A DNA stretch of 64,000 nucleotides from Candidatus Competibacter sp. (GCA_029624815.1 JARSSH010000043.1:18137-82136); one strand, 5' to 3'; positions 9,529 through 19,098 are shown, counted from the first letter of the stretch. A program made the numbers and translations. Notes: generated from the letters alone by a model not told the origin.

Positions 9529-10127
9529 TATGCAGCCTCCGGATCAACGCCAATCAACACCCGTGAATCGGTCAGATACCGATAGGAAGGCACTTCCATG
9601 TTGGTCGGCGCGGGCACGCTTTTGTAGACGCGGCCGGCCAGGTCGAAGCGGGAACCGTGGCAGGGGCAGAAGAAGCCGCCTTTCCATTCCGGTCCCAGAT
9701 CGGCCGGCGCCACGTCGGGACGGAAGGTGGGCGAGCAGCCGAGATGGGTGCAGATGCCGACCATGACCAGCGTATCGGGCTTGATGGAGCGATACGCGTT
9801 CTGGGCGTATTTGGGTTGCTGGCTGGCCTCCTCGGATTTGGGGTCGCTCAATTGATTATCGAGGGTGGGCAAATCGTCCAGCATTTTCTGGGTGCGCTTC
9901 AGCAGCCAGACCGGTTTGCCGCGCCATTCGACGGTCATCATGGCGCCTTCCTCCAGCTTGCTGATGTCGGCTTCCACCGGTGCGCCGGCAGCCCGGGCGC
10001 GCTCGCTGGGCGACCAGGATTTCAAGAATGGAACGGCGACGAACGCCACGCCCACGCCGCCGACCACGGTTGCCGTGGCGGTCAGAAAGCGGCGTCTGCC
10101 GAGATCGACGGCATCTACCGTACTCAT
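9528..10127 (-). CDS. petA: Rieske iron-sulfur protein of the bc1 complex
   Basis: A 199-residue protein. The N-terminus has a twin-arginine-type signal/anchor (GRRRFLTATATVVGGVG). CTHLGCSP and CPCHGSRFD supply the two Cys and two His ligands of the [2Fe-2S] cluster. The ATG at 10127 follows GGGAGAC at proper distance; the frame stays open upstream but with unlike composition. First gene of petA-petB-petC. Confidence 0.95.
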   Translation of the reverse strand: MSTVDAVDLGRRRFLTATATVVGGVGVAFVAVPFLKSWSPSERARAAGAPVEADISKLEEGAMMTVEWRGKPVWLLKRTQKMLDDLPTLDNQLSDPKSEEASQQPKYAQNAYRSIKPDTLVMVGICTHLGCSPTFRPDVAPADLGPEWKGGFFCPCHGSRFDLAGRVYKSVPAPTNMEVPSYRYLTDSRVLIGVDPEAA

Positions 10128-10541
10128 AAGCAGTCTCCCAATTATCGGTATATCGTTGATGTTGATGGTAGCGTCGCGGTTTCGCGTTTGCCGGAACCCG
10201 GTCGTGCGCACCCCGTTGCGCCGAGACGGGCGGCTTTTGGAGAACGCGCGGCGGCGGCGCATGATAGCGATCGATTCAGGCTCCCGTGATTTCCACGGTA
10301 CGACGGAAAATATTACCGCAGTGCGGGTATGGGGGTCTATGCGCTTGACCGTGAACCGAGATAAACGGCGTTCGGTCGTTGTGCGCCGTTGCCGATGTCG
10401 TGGACGGCGGATGGGAAGAGCGTATGGCCTCGACACCTGGGAGTCGCACGGTATTCCGCCCTGCGCCGGCAATAAATTCTGGTACTTTATCCGTCCGTCC
10501 GCCGCCGAAATGCTCACTCGCTCCGCGTCCCCCGAGGTCCG
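10128..10541. other. Intergenic region between divergent petA and the RNB gene
   Basis: 414 bases with no gene I can support. Several frames stay open through it, but their composition (Arg-rich, no motif) looks like chance in GC-rich DNA. It must hold the promoters for petABC (left) and for the exoribonuclease gene (right); no clear -35/-10 pair stands out. Confidence 0.5.
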
Positions 10542-12356
10542 ATGAATATCCCGCAACACAGTCTGGTGCTTTACAAGAACGGTCCGGCCCGCGTCGCCAG
10601 TCTCGGCGACAAGCTGGAAATCGAGCTGGAGGATGGCCGGTCGCTGCGGGTGCGCCCCAAGGACGTGCTGCTGCTGCACCCCGGACCGTTGCGCGGGTTG
10701 CGCGAATTGGATCTTCCGCCGGGCGAGGTGGAAGCGGCCTGCGAGTTGCTGGAGGGCGAGCGAACCACCTTGCCCGACCTGGCCGAACTGGTCTACGGCG
10801 CCTACACGCCCGCCGCCGCCTGGGCCACTTGGCGGCTACTGGACGAAGGTCTGTATTTCCAGGGCGCGCCCGAGGCGATCGTGGTCCGGCCGCTGGCGGA
10901 GGTGGCGCGGGAACGGGCGGCGCGCGAGGCGAAAGTGGCCGAACAATATGCCTGGAACGAGTTTTTGAGCCGCGCCCGCGCCGGCCGGTGCGCTGCCGAG
11001 GATGCCGCGTTTCTGCGCGAAATCGAGGAAGTGGCCTGGGGCCAGCGCGAGCAGAGCCGGGTATTGCAGGCGCTTGACTGCAACCAGAACATGGAAAGCG
11101 CGCATGGCCTGCTGCTGCGTTTGGGGTATTGGGACGGCACGGTCAACCCCTATCCTCGGCGGATCGGGGCGCCGCTGGCGGCGGCGGCGGCGGATCTGCC
11201 CGAATTGCCGGACGAGCCGCGGCTGGATTTGACCGGACTGGCGGCCTACGCCATCGACGATGAAGGCAACCTCGATCCCGACGACGCCCTGAGCCTGGAC
11301 GGCAACCGTTTGTGGGTGCATGTCGCCGATGCCGCGGCCCTGGTGTCGCCGGACAGTCCCGCCGACCGGGAAGCGCGGGAGCGGGGAGCCACGCTGTATT
11401 TGCCGGAAACCGTCGTGCCGATGCTGCCGGCGGAGGCGGTGCCGCGTCTGGGTCTGGGATTGAGCGAGATCACGCCGGCGCTGTCGTTCGGTTTGACGCT
11501 GGATGCCGATGGCACCGTCGTCGACGTGGAGATCGCGCCCAGCCGGGTGCGAGTGCGGCGGCTGAGCTATGAAGCAGTGGAATCGCGGCTGGACGAGGAG
11601 CCGTTTCGCACTCTGCACGAACTGGCCCAGCGCCATCGGACCCGCCGCCGCGCCAACCGGGCGGTGTTCATCGATCTGCCGGAAGTGAAGATGCAGGTCG
11701 CCGACGGGCGGGTGGTCATCAAGCCGCTGCCTCGCTCGCGCAGCCGGATGCTGGTGAGCGAGGCGATGCTGATGGCCGGCGAAGCGGCGGCTCGCTTTGC
11801 GCTGGAGCGCGGGCTGCCGTTTCCGTTCACCACGCAGGACGTGGCGGTGGGCGACGCGGATCGGGAGCCGGCCGGGCTGGCGGCGATGTACGCCCTGCGC
11901 CGCGGCCTGCGCCCACGCCAGTACAGCGGCCAACCCGGTCCGCACGGCGGCTTGGGGCTCGACGTGTACGCGCAGGTGACCAGTCCGCTGCGGCGTTATC
12001 TGGATTTGGTCGCGCACCAGCAGTTGCGGGCGTGCCTGCGGGGCGGCGATCCCCTGGAGACCCAGGCAATCGTCGAACGGGTCGGGGCGGCGGAAGCGGC
12101 GGCGCGGGGGATACGGCGGGCCGAACGACTGTCCCGCGAGCATTGGACCGTGGTGTATCTTCAGCAACATCCCGGTTGGCAAGGCGAAGGGGTGCTGGTG
12201 GAAAAGCGGATGCCGCGCGGCGTGGTGCTGATTCCCGAACTGGCCCTGGAGGCGCGGGTGAAGGTGGGCGAGAGCGTGGCGCCGGACAGCGCCTTGCCAC
12301 TGCGGTTGACCGGTCTGGAGTTGCCGGCGCGCGAGGCGTATTTCAAGGTCGGCTGA
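10542..12356 (+). CDS. RNase II-family exoribonuclease (RNB domain)
   Basis: A 604-residue protein. An N-terminal beta-rich part (LPKD-like RVRPKDVLLLHPG) is followed by the RNB catalytic domain. The acidic centre DDEGNLDPDDAL at about 239-250 and YAQVTSPLRRYLDLVAHQQL near residue 475 are both intact. It degrades RNA 3' to 5' to mononucleotides. Shorter than E. coli RNase II (644) or RNase R (>800) and without a clear C-terminal basic S1 tail, so I do not assign rnb or rnr. Stands alone, convergent with eda, 19 bases apart. Confidence 0.85.
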   Translation: MNIPQHSLVLYKNGPARVASLGDKLEIELEDGRSLRVRPKDVLLLHPGPLRGLRELDLPPGEVEAACELLEGERTTLPDLAELVYGAYTPAAAWATWRLLDEGLYFQGAPEAIVVRPLAEVARERAAREAKVAEQYAWNEFLSRARAGRCAAEDAAFLREIEEVAWGQREQSRVLQALDCNQNMESAHGLLLRLGYWDGTVNPYPRRIGAPLAAAAADLPELPDEPRLDLTGLAAYAIDDEGNLDPDDALSLDGNRLWVHVADAAALVSPDSPADREARERGATLYLPETVVPMLPAEAVPRLGLGLSEITPALSFGLTLDADGTVVDVEIAPSRVRVRRLSYEAVESRLDEEPFRTLHELAQRHRTRRRANRAVFIDLPEVKMQVADGRVVIKPLPRSRSRMLVSEAMLMAGEAAARFALERGLPFPFTTQDVAVGDADREPAGLAAMYALRRGLRPRQYSGQPGPHGGLGLDVYAQVTSPLRRYLDLVAHQQLRACLRGGDPLETQAIVERVGAAEAAARGIRRAERLSREHWTVVYLQQHPGWQGEGVLVEKRMPRGVVLIPELALEARVKVGESVAPDSALPLRLTGLELPAREAYFKVG

Positions 12357-12375
12357 GCCGGCTGAATCGCTACGC

Positions 12376-13059
12376 TTAACCCCGGCCCAGCGCATTCGCT
12401 TCCTTTGCCAGGGCCGTAATCGCACCCCAGTCGCCGGCCGCCAGCGCGGCCTTGGGCGCCAGCCAGGATCCACCGACGCAGGCGACGTTGGGCAGCGCCA
12501 GGAACTCCGGCGCGGTTTCCACTCCGATCCCGCCGGTCGGGCAGAAGGCGACATCCGGGAACGGCCCGCTCAGCGCTGTTAACATGCCGACGCCGCCCGC
12601 CTGCCAAGCCGGAAACAGCTTCAGTTGGTGAAGTCCGGCCAGTCGGGCGGCGATCACATCCGAGGGCGTCATCACGCCGGGCAGCAGGGGCAACCCCGTT
12701 TCGCGGGCGGCTTGAAGCAGCGCCGGGGTCAGGCCGGGACTGACCCCGAAACGGGCGCCGGCATCCCGCGCCTCGCCAAAGTCTTCGGGTCGGGTGAGGG
12801 TGCCGGCCCCGACGATGGCGTCGGACACCGCGCGGGCGATAAGTCGGATCGCGTCCAGGGCGACCGGGGTGCGCAAGGTCACCTCCAGCACCCGCACCCC
12901 GCCGGCGACCAGCGCCCTGGCCAGGGGCACGGCGTGCGCCAGATCTTCGATGACGATGACCGGGATGACCGGTCCGACGCGCATGATCTCCAGGATATTC
13001 AGGGCGCCGCGCTCGGTAGGGCGCCGCTGGCTTGGGAGACGCCGTTGAGGGTTCCTCAC
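12376..13059 (-). CDS. eda: KDPG/KHG aldolase
   Basis: Class I aldolase of the Entner-Doudoroff pathway (2-keto-3-deoxy-6-phosphogluconate to pyruvate and glyceraldehyde 3-phosphate). It shows PVIPVIVIEDLAHAVPLARAL, GVRVLEVTLRT (catalytic Glu), AIVGAGTL, a Schiff-base lysine in HQLKLFPAW, and FCPTGGIG. The start is uncertain. A GTG at 13059 overlaps the upstream stop as GTGA and gives 227 residues. An ATG at 12984 gives 202 but would remove the ALNILEI helix that aligns with the N-terminus of known Eda. Coupled to the SulP transporter gene upstream. Confidence 0.88.
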   Translation of the reverse strand: MRNPQRRLPSQRRPTERGALNILEIMRVGPVIPVIVIEDLAHAVPLARALVAGGVRVLEVTLRTPVALDAIRLIARAVSDAIVGAGTLTRPEDFGEARDAGARFGVSPGLTPALLQAARETGLPLLPGVMTPSDVIAARLAGLHQLKLFPAWQAGGVGMLTALSGPFPDVAFCPTGGIGVETAPEFLALPNVACVGGSWLAPKAALAAGDWGAITALAKEANALGRG

Positions 13060-15203
13060 CACTGCATCAGCCGCTGAATTTCCTTGGCGCTCCAGCGCAT
13101 TGCCCGGCTTTGGATCTGGCCGAGCGCCAGCAGCAGGGCGACGGCGGCGTCTGGATGGGTCTCCCGCAGTTGGCTGAAATCGGCGCGATTCAGCACCAGC
13201 AGTTCGCTGGGTTTCATCGCCGTGGCCTCGGCGGTGCGCGGGCCGGGGTCGAGGAACGCGACTTCTCCAAACAGGGTGCCCGGTCCGAAAACGGCCAGTC
13301 GCTTATGGCGGTCGGCGGTGACGGGGATGTGGATATCCACCCGGCCCCGCAGGAGCAGATACAGTTCGGCCCCGGAATCGCCGGCCGAGAACAGGTGTTC
13401 GCCGCGAGCCAGTTCGCGCGGTCGCAACACCGCCGCCAAGGCGGCGACTTCCTCCGACTTCATGTCCTTGCATAAATCCAGTTCGCGCAGGGGAATGCGC
13501 CGCTCCAGCACGGTCGGTGCGTACCCCATGGTGTGCAAGAGGGCATTCTCGGCATATTCCAGCGCCTGGTCGGTGCTGGGAAAGGTCCGCACGTTAATCC
13601 GCCGTTCGCTCAAACTGAGCCGACGCAGGGTGCGCTCGACCGAAGGCCCCAGCCCCAGATTCTCGTGAACCTCGCAAAACAACAACTCGCCACCGTGCGC
13701 GCCCAGGCGTGCCGCGATCTGTTGCAGCAGGCGCACGCTGGACAGGTCGATGTGCAGCACCCGGCGCAGGTGCAGGATGATCCAGGCTTGCCGGTCGATG
13801 TCCGGCAGCATCTGCTCGAACAATTGGTCGGCCTTGGCGAAAAACAGGTTGCCGCGCAGCTCGTACAGCACGATGCGGTCGCCGTCGCGGGCCAGCAGCG
13901 CGGCCTGTTCGGCGGGCCGTTGCCGCACCGAGGGGCGCTCGATGGCGGTCGTCCGGCGGTGGATGATCGGCAGGCTGCTTTGCTGGCGGATGAACAGCAG
14001 AATGGCGATGGCCAGGCCCGCCAGCACCGCCATCATCAGGTCGTAGCCGATGGTGATGCCGGCGACCAGCAGGGCGACCGCCGCGTCCAGGCGGGTGCGG
14101 CGGCGGCGGGCCCAAGCCACGATGTCCCGTTCCAGCAGGCCGAGCGCCGAGGCGATGATGATGCCGGCCAGCGCGCTGGTCGGCATCCATTGGCCGAGCG
14201 GTCCGGCGAAGGACAGTATCGCCAGCAGCAGCAGGCCGGCGGCCGGCGCGGCCCAGCGGCGGGCGCCGGCGCGGATGGCGGTGGTGGTGCCGCCCACGCT
14301 GGCCGCGCCGGCCATGCCCCCGGTCAGGCCGGCGGCTATCTGACCGATGCTTTGGGCCAGCAGCTCGCGACGGGCGTTATGGCGCAGACCGGTGGCGGTG
14401 TCGGCCAGCATCGAGGTCAGCAGGGTGTTGAGCGACGACAGCACCGCCAGGGCGAAGGCGGCGTGCAGGATCAGCGGCCAGGGCAGGGAGGGCCAGGCCG
14501 CGAACTGATCGACGGCGAAGTGGAATTCCGACAGTTTGGGTAAGGCGCCGATGACCCAGTGTTTCGGCACGGTCGGTGGGTTGGCGATGTACAGGACAAT
14601 TTGATAGAACGCGGCGCCGCCGAACAGGCCGGCGATGGGACCGGGAACGTTCGGCAGATAGTTCGGGGCGTAGCGGACGGCGCAGAACGCCACCACCGTG
14701 GTGAGCATCGGCAACCAGGACCATTGGGTCCACAGACCGCCGTAACTGATGCCGAGCAGGGGTTTGATTTGCGACAGGATCAGCAACAGGCCGGTGCCAG
14801 TGGTTAGACCGGCGATGACCGGATAGGGGATGAATTTCATCAACCGCCCGCCGCCGGCCAGGGCGATCAGCAGTTGGAGCAGTCCGGCGCATACAGTGAC
14901 GGCGAACAGGGCCGATGCGATGCTGTCTTGCGGGGTGCCGGCGGTGGTGAGCAGCATCGCCGTGCCGCTCAGCAAGGCCATGCTGGCGCCGGTCGGACCG
15001 CTGATCAGGCCCACCGTGCCGCCGCCGATGCCGGAGATCAGCAGCAGGCCAATGGCGCCGAACAAACCGGCCAGCGCGCCCGGCGCGGCGCCGAGGTAGG
15101 GGGCGAACACGGTCACCCCGAAGGCGGTGGCCTGCGGCAGCACCACGGCGGCGGCGATCAACCCGCCCCGCAGGTCGGAGAGAGGTACGGAGCGAACGTT
15201 CAT
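13056..15203 (-). CDS. SulP-family anion transporter with STAS and cNMP-binding domains
   Basis: A 715-residue protein: about 400 residues of multi-spanning SulP permease (start LRGGLIAAAVVLPQATAFG), a STAS domain (about 430-545, containing LRGNLFFAKADQLFEQM and VLHIDLSSVRLLQQIA), then a Crp-like cyclic-nucleotide-binding domain (about 570-700, containing LARGEHLFSAGDSGAELYLL and GTLFGEVAFLDPGPRTA). SulP proteins move sulfate, bicarbonate or other anions; the substrate cannot be told here. The C-terminal domain suggests gating by a nucleotide or another small ligand. The stop overlaps the eda start by four bases. Confidence 0.85.
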   Translation of the reverse strand: MNVRSVPLSDLRGGLIAAAVVLPQATAFGVTVFAPYLGAAPGALAGLFGAIGLLLISGIGGGTVGLISGPTGASMALLSGTAMLLTTAGTPQDSIASALFAVTVCAGLLQLLIALAGGGRLMKFIPYPVIAGLTTGTGLLLILSQIKPLLGISYGGLWTQWSWLPMLTTVVAFCAVRYAPNYLPNVPGPIAGLFGGAAFYQIVLYIANPPTVPKHWVIGALPKLSEFHFAVDQFAAWPSLPWPLILHAAFALAVLSSLNTLLTSMLADTATGLRHNARRELLAQSIGQIAAGLTGGMAGAASVGGTTTAIRAGARRWAAPAAGLLLLAILSFAGPLGQWMPTSALAGIIIASALGLLERDIVAWARRRRTRLDAAVALLVAGITIGYDLMMAVLAGLAIAILLFIRQQSSLPIIHRRTTAIERPSVRQRPAEQAALLARDGDRIVLYELRGNLFFAKADQLFEQMLPDIDRQAWIILHLRRVLHIDLSSVRLLQQIAARLGAHGGELLFCEVHENLGLGPSVERTLRRLSLSERRINVRTFPSTDQALEYAENALLHTMGYAPTVLERRIPLRELDLCKDMKSEEVAALAAVLRPRELARGEHLFSAGDSGAELYLLLRGRVDIHIPVTADRHKRLAVFGPGTLFGEVAFLDPGPRTAEATAMKPSELLVLNRADFSQLRETHPDAAVALLLALGQIQSRAMRWSAKEIQRLMQW

Positions 15204-15551
15204 TCAGGGCTGCCGTTCGGGTTGCGGGCGCCATGCATCGCAATCGAGTCGGCCGGGCGGCTTGTCGCGAGTTGCCGGCGATTGCCGGAGTCGGGAAGAG
15301 GATCGAGGTATTCGGACATGTTCGGATGCGCGATTTTACAAGTGTCCATCATGCCATGAAACCGGTGATTTTGGGTTTCTTCAGCGCATCGAAAATATAT
15401 ATTTAGTTATAAACAAATAAATTTATATTTCTTTTTGATTGAATGATTCTGTCTTAAGCTAATGATCCAAAACCTAGCGAAGCACTCGGGAATCGGATGA
15501 AATTTCCCGACCGCGATTCCCATCCGCTTAACTCCGACAGGATCGACCCCG
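15204..15551. promoter_or_regulatory. AT-rich gap upstream of fpr with an inverted repeat
   Basis: 348 bases without a gene. About 15385-15480 is strikingly AT-rich for this genome, including runs such as AAATAAATTTATATTTC, and is the likely promoter region of fpr. Further on, GGGAATCG (15488-15495) and CGATTCCC (15514-15521) form a perfect 8-bp inverted repeat with an 18-base spacer, ending 30 bases before the fpr start. It could be a leader hairpin or an operator. Confidence 0.5.
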
Positions 15552-16328
15552 ATGAAGGCCAGCGACAAGTACACCGTGGAGACGATTACGGAAATCCGCA
15601 CCTGGGCGTCCAATCTGTTTTCCTTCAAAACCACCCGTAGCCAGTCCTACCGCTTCATTGCCGGCCAGTTCGCCCGGCTGGGCGTCGAGGATGACAACGG
15701 CGAGCGGGTTTGGCGGGCGTATTCGATCTGCTCGGCGCCCTACGACGATTTCCTGGAGTTCTACTCCATCGTCGTGCCCGACGGCGCGTTCACTTCGCGA
15801 CTGTCGCAACTGAGGATCGGCGATCGGGTTCTGTTGGAAAAGCGCAATTACGGTTATTTGACCACCGACCGTTTCGAGTGCGGCCGGGATCTGTGGCTGT
15901 TGTCCACCGGCACCGGGTTAGCGCCGTTCCTGTCCATTCTGCAGGAGTTCGATCCCTGGGAGCATTACGAAAACATCGTGCTGGTCCACAGCGTGCGCTA
16001 CCGCCACGAATTGGCCTACGAGGAGTTCATTCGCTCGTTCAAGGAGAACGAACTGTTCGCCGAGCATACCCACAAGTTGCAATACGTGCAGGTGGTGACC
16101 CGCGAACGGAACGGGTGCTCGATGCTCAACGATCGCATCACCTGTCTGCTGAACAACGGCGAGCTGGAAGCGCATGTCGGCCTGCCGATCGACCGGGAAC
16201 GCTCCCGGGTCATGATCTGCGGCAACCCCGATATGGTGCAGGAAACCCGCGACCTGCTGACCGGGCGCGGCCTGACCCTGAGCCTGCGCGGCAAACCGGG
16301 CAATCTGGCGGTGGAAAATTACTGGTAG
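15552..16328 (+). CDS. fpr: Ferredoxin/flavodoxin-NADP reductase
   Basis: A 258-residue flavoprotein of the bacterial Fpr type. The FAD-binding RAYSICSAP lies near residue 56, the NADP-binding STGTGLAPFLSIL near 117, CGNPDMVQETRDLL follows, and the family C-terminus is AVENYW. It exchanges electrons between NADPH and ferredoxin or flavodoxin, often linked to oxidative stress or Fe-S biogenesis. Single gene with its own leader. Confidence 0.92.
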   Translation: MKASDKYTVETITEIRTWASNLFSFKTTRSQSYRFIAGQFARLGVEDDNGERVWRAYSICSAPYDDFLEFYSIVVPDGAFTSRLSQLRIGDRVLLEKRNYGYLTTDRFECGRDLWLLSTGTGLAPFLSILQEFDPWEHYENIVLVHSVRYRHELAYEEFIRSFKENELFAEHTHKLQYVQVVTRERNGCSMLNDRITCLLNNGELEAHVGLPIDRERSRVMICGNPDMVQETRDLLTGRGLTLSLRGKPGNLAVENYW

Positions 16329-16367
16329 GCTTCGGGCACGATGGCCGGGAGCTGGCCCGGCGCCGGA

Positions 16368-16550
16368 TCATTCGACGACTTGGCTGGCCCAGTCGCGGCT
16401 CTTGAACCAGTAGTCGTGCCGCTCCTTCGGCCAGCCGTCCCGCTGGCGCGGCATGATCCAGTTGTTGAAGAAATTCAGGGCGTCGATTGCGTAGCCGACC
16501 CGCTCGCCGTTCTTGTCGCGCATCGCCCAGAGGACGAAGGCGATTCCCAA
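16368..16550 (-). pseudogene. Remnant resembling the C-terminus of a solute-binding protein
   Basis: A 60-codon frame read leftward: LGIAFVLWAMRD, then a segment with DALNFFNNWI and HDYWFKSRDW. The combination G(I/F)A, 'LNFFNNWI' and 'YWF' resembles the last 50 residues of periplasmic amino-acid-binding proteins of ABC transporters. There is no start region or signal peptide, and the frame's left part overlaps the permease remnant on the other strand. The identification rests on pattern memory, so it is tentative. Confidence 0.35.
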
Positions 16551-16866
16551 AGGGCAGTGGGAAGCGGCGCGGGCGTTGGGGCCGCATTCCGGTCAGGCGA
16601 TGGGCGAGGGGGTGCTGCCGCAGGCGGTGCGGAAGATGGTCCCGGCGCTGGCCGGACAGTTCATTGCGCTGATCAAGGATTTGTCGCTGATTTCGCCGAT
16701 TTCCATTCGGGAACTGACTTGCACCGGTACGGAACTGGCCGTGTCCTCGGGGCGAGTGTTCGAAGTCTGGCTGACGGTGGCGGCGCTGTATTTTCTGCCG
16801 TGTTTCGGATCGGCGCGGCTGTTCGGACGGGTGGAGCGGCGACTGGGCCGGCATTGCCGTCGTTGA
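16537..16866 (+). pseudogene. Truncated amino-acid ABC transporter permease (HisM/GlnP type)
   Basis: The frame gives KAIPKGQWEAARALG, VLPQAVRKMVPALAGQFIAL, KDLSLISPI and FEVWLTVAALYF. This is the standard C-terminal third (EAA loop and last helices) of polar amino-acid ABC permeases. The upstream two-thirds are absent; the homology begins abruptly near 16537, where the sequence becomes the opposite-strand remnant. About 110 codons remain, ending RVERRLGRHCRR. Clearly a broken gene unless transcribed by chance. Confidence 0.7.
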
Positions 16867-16936
16867 CTTGGAGTCGGCAAGGGCAACGACTTTATCTTTG
16901 CGCGGTATGATCCTCAACAGATTGGAGCCACGGATC

Positions 16937-17343
16937 ATGATCGACTATTCAACCTCCCGCGCGGTATGCACAGAGGCGTTCATCGATCTCTTGCGGCGCT
17001 CGACGCTCGCCGAACGGTCGATGATTCAGAATGTATCGCGGCGATGCTCGCCAATGCGGATTTGACGGTGACCGCATGGGAGGAAAACCGGCTGGTGGGG
17101 GTCGCCCGTTCCGTCACCGATTTCAGCTATTGCTGTTATCTCTCCGATCTTGCGGTTGACACTGATTTTCAAAGGCAAGGCATTGGCAGGGAGCTAATAC
17201 GGCAAACCACGTCATTGCTGGGGTCAAAGTGCAAATTGATCCTGCTCGCTGCTCCCAATGCCTCCGGCTACTATCCGCGGATTGGCTTTGAAAAACACCC
17301 CAACGCTTGGGTGTTGCATCGGGATGTTCGGCAAGCCGGATAG
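16937..17343 (+). pseudogene. GNAT N-acetyltransferase, frameshifted
   Basis: From the ATG at 16937 one frame gives IDYSTSRAVCTEAFIDLLRR and STLAER, then runs into unrelated residues. From about 17010 the frame two bases over gives TVDDSECIAAMLANADL, AWEENRLVGVARS, CYLSDLAVD, the acetyl-CoA loop QRQGIGRELI and YYPRIGF. Together they make one complete GNAT domain of about 135 residues, so a net loss of one base (mod 3) near 17010 has split it. A shorter product could start at the ATG at 16966 in the second frame. Converges with lctP. Confidence 0.75.
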
Positions 17344-17354
17344 AGACGCATGGG

Positions 17355-17387
17355 AAAAGAGGGCTAATGCAGATCGCATCAGCCCTC
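17355..17387 (-). terminator. Rho-independent terminator of the lactate operon
   Basis: Read on the minus strand, the arms GAGGGCTGATGC and GCATTAGCCCTC (17387 to 17359) form a 12-bp stem with one wobble/mismatch and a 5-base loop, followed directly by TTTT (17358-17355). It starts 25 bases after the lctP stop. Confidence 0.8.
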
Positions 17388-17412
17388 GGCGAGAAGGCGC
17401 GATCTAAATTAT

Positions 17413-19098
17413 CTAACGCACCACTGATGCCGCGGCCGGAATCATCCATTGCAGGTAATACGCCTGCACATAGGTGATGATGCCGATGATGACGGCAAAG
17501 AATAGGCTATGTTTCAGCGTGAAGCGGAACAAATCCGATTCCTTGCCCACCAATCCCGCCGCCGCGCAGGCGACCGCGATGGACTGCGGCGAAATCATCT
17601 TGCCGGTAACGCCACCCGTGGTGTTGGCCGCGATGGTCAGCACCGGATCGACGCCGATCTGTTGGGCCGTCACCTGCTGCAAATTGGCAAACAGCGCGTT
17701 GCTGGAGGTGTCGGAACCGGTTAGGAAGACGCCCAGCCAACCCAAGAACGGCGAGAAGAAGGGAAACAGCGCCCCGGTAGCCGCAAAGGCCAGACCCAGC
17801 GTCGAGGAAACGCCAGAGTAATTGGCGATAAATGCAAAGCCCAGCACCAGGCCAATGGTGAAAATGGGTTTAGCCAATTCGACGAAGGTTTCCCAGAGCG
17901 TGGTAAAGAACAGCTTGAAGTGAACTCCCAGGATAAATGCGCTGATGACGGCCGCCAGTAGAATGGAGGTTCCCGTCGCCGACAACACATCAAATTTGTA
18001 AACGGCATCGTAAGGCGTCAGCGCCTTGACAATCGGTACGGCCTTCATCACCAGTTTGTCCAGGCCCGGTATATGGAAACTGATCACCCAAGATTCCAAC
18101 AGAGCGCCTTTAGCGAACAGGCCCTTGAAAGCTGGCAGGGTCCAGACAGTCACCATGATGGTGAGCACGATGAACGGTGACCAAGCCTTGAAAATTTGCC
18201 CGATGCTGTATTGGGAATGTGGATGATCCGCTGGAATATGGGTTCCAGCACCGGCGCTCTGGAAGGAAAAGGCTTGCTTGGGTTGCCACATGAAGCGCAG
18301 GAAAAGGGTCAGGACCAGCAGGCTTACCAAAGCAGAAGTAATATCTGGCAACTCATAAGCCCAGTGATTCGAGGTGTAATACTGGGTCAAGGCGAAAGCG
18401 CCGGCCGCGACGAAAATCGCCGGCCAGGTTTCCCGAACGCCACGCCAGCCATCCATGATGAAGACCAGCCAGAAGGGAACGAACAGCGACAATAACGGCA
18501 GTTGCCGACCCGCCATTTGGCCGATAAGGAAGGGATCGGTGCTGGTGACCTTCCCGGCGACCGTGATCGGAATACCCAAGGCGCCAAACGCTACCGGCGC
18601 GGTATTGGCGATCAGACACAAACCAGCGGCATAAAGCGGATTGAAACCCAGACCCACCAGGAGCGCGGCGGTAATCGCCACCGGTGCGCCGAATCCCGCC
18701 GCACCTTCCAGAAAGGCGCCGAAACAGAAACCCACCAAGACCATTTGCAGGCGTTGATCGCCGGTGATGGACAATACCGAAGATCGGATGATCTCGAACT
18801 GGCCGGTCTTGACCGTGAGTTTATATAGAAACACGGCGGCCACGATGATCCAGGAAATCGGCCACAGACCGTATAAAAAACCATAGCCGGTCGCGGCCAA
18901 GGCCATGGAAACCGGCATCTGGTAAATCAACACCGCAATGACAATCGCAAGAGCTACCGTGATCAATGCGGCGATATGGCCTTTCATTCGCCAAACCGCC
19001 AACGCAACGAAGAAAAAGATAATCGGAATGGCGGCAACCAACGCGGAAAGCCATAGGTTGTCACCCAATGGCGCATAAATTTGGGTCCAGGACTGCAT
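17413..19098 (-). CDS. lctP: L-lactate permease
   Basis: A 561-residue inner-membrane protein of the LctP family, about a dozen hydrophobic segments. Typical stretches are [54 protein letters not shown] and [19 protein letters not shown]. It takes up L- and D-lactate (and glycolate) with protons. The ATG at 19098 is preceded by GAGGAG; a longer upstream frame adds 33 residues unlike the family. Last gene of the lut-dld-lctP unit, 145 bases after dld, with a terminator downstream. Confidence 0.95.
   Translation of the reverse strand: MQSWTQIYAPLGDNLWLSALVAAIPIIFFFVALAVWRMKGHIAALITVALAIVIAVLIYQMPVSMALAATGYGFLYGLWPISWIIVAAVFLYKLTVKTGQFEIIRSSVLSITGDQRLQMVLVGFCFGAFLEGAAGFGAPVAITAALLVGLGFNPLYAAGLCLIANTAPVAFGALGIPITVAGKVTSTDPFLIGQMAGRQLPLLSLFVPFWLVFIMDGWRGVRETWPAIFVAAGAFALTQYYTSNHWAYELPDITSALVSLLVLTLFLRFMWQPKQAFSFQSAGAGTHIPADHPHSQYSIGQIFKAWSPFIVLTIMVTVWTLPAFKGLFAKGALLESWVISFHIPGLDKLVMKAVPIVKALTPYDAVYKFDVLSATGTSILLAAVISAFILGVHFKLFFTTLWETFVELAKPIFTIGLVLGFAFIANYSGVSSTLGLAFAATGALFPFFSPFLGWLGVFLTGSDTSSNALFANLQQVTAQQIGVDPVLTIAANTTGGVTGKMISPQSIAVACAAAGLVGKESDLFRFTLKHSLFFAVIIGIITYVQAYYLQWMIPAAASVVR

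Noticed and set aside
10128..10541. N-terminal extension of the Rieske protein through the whole intergenic region
   Set aside because: The twin-arginine signal and the ribosome site put the start at 10127; the extension is Arg-rich noise.
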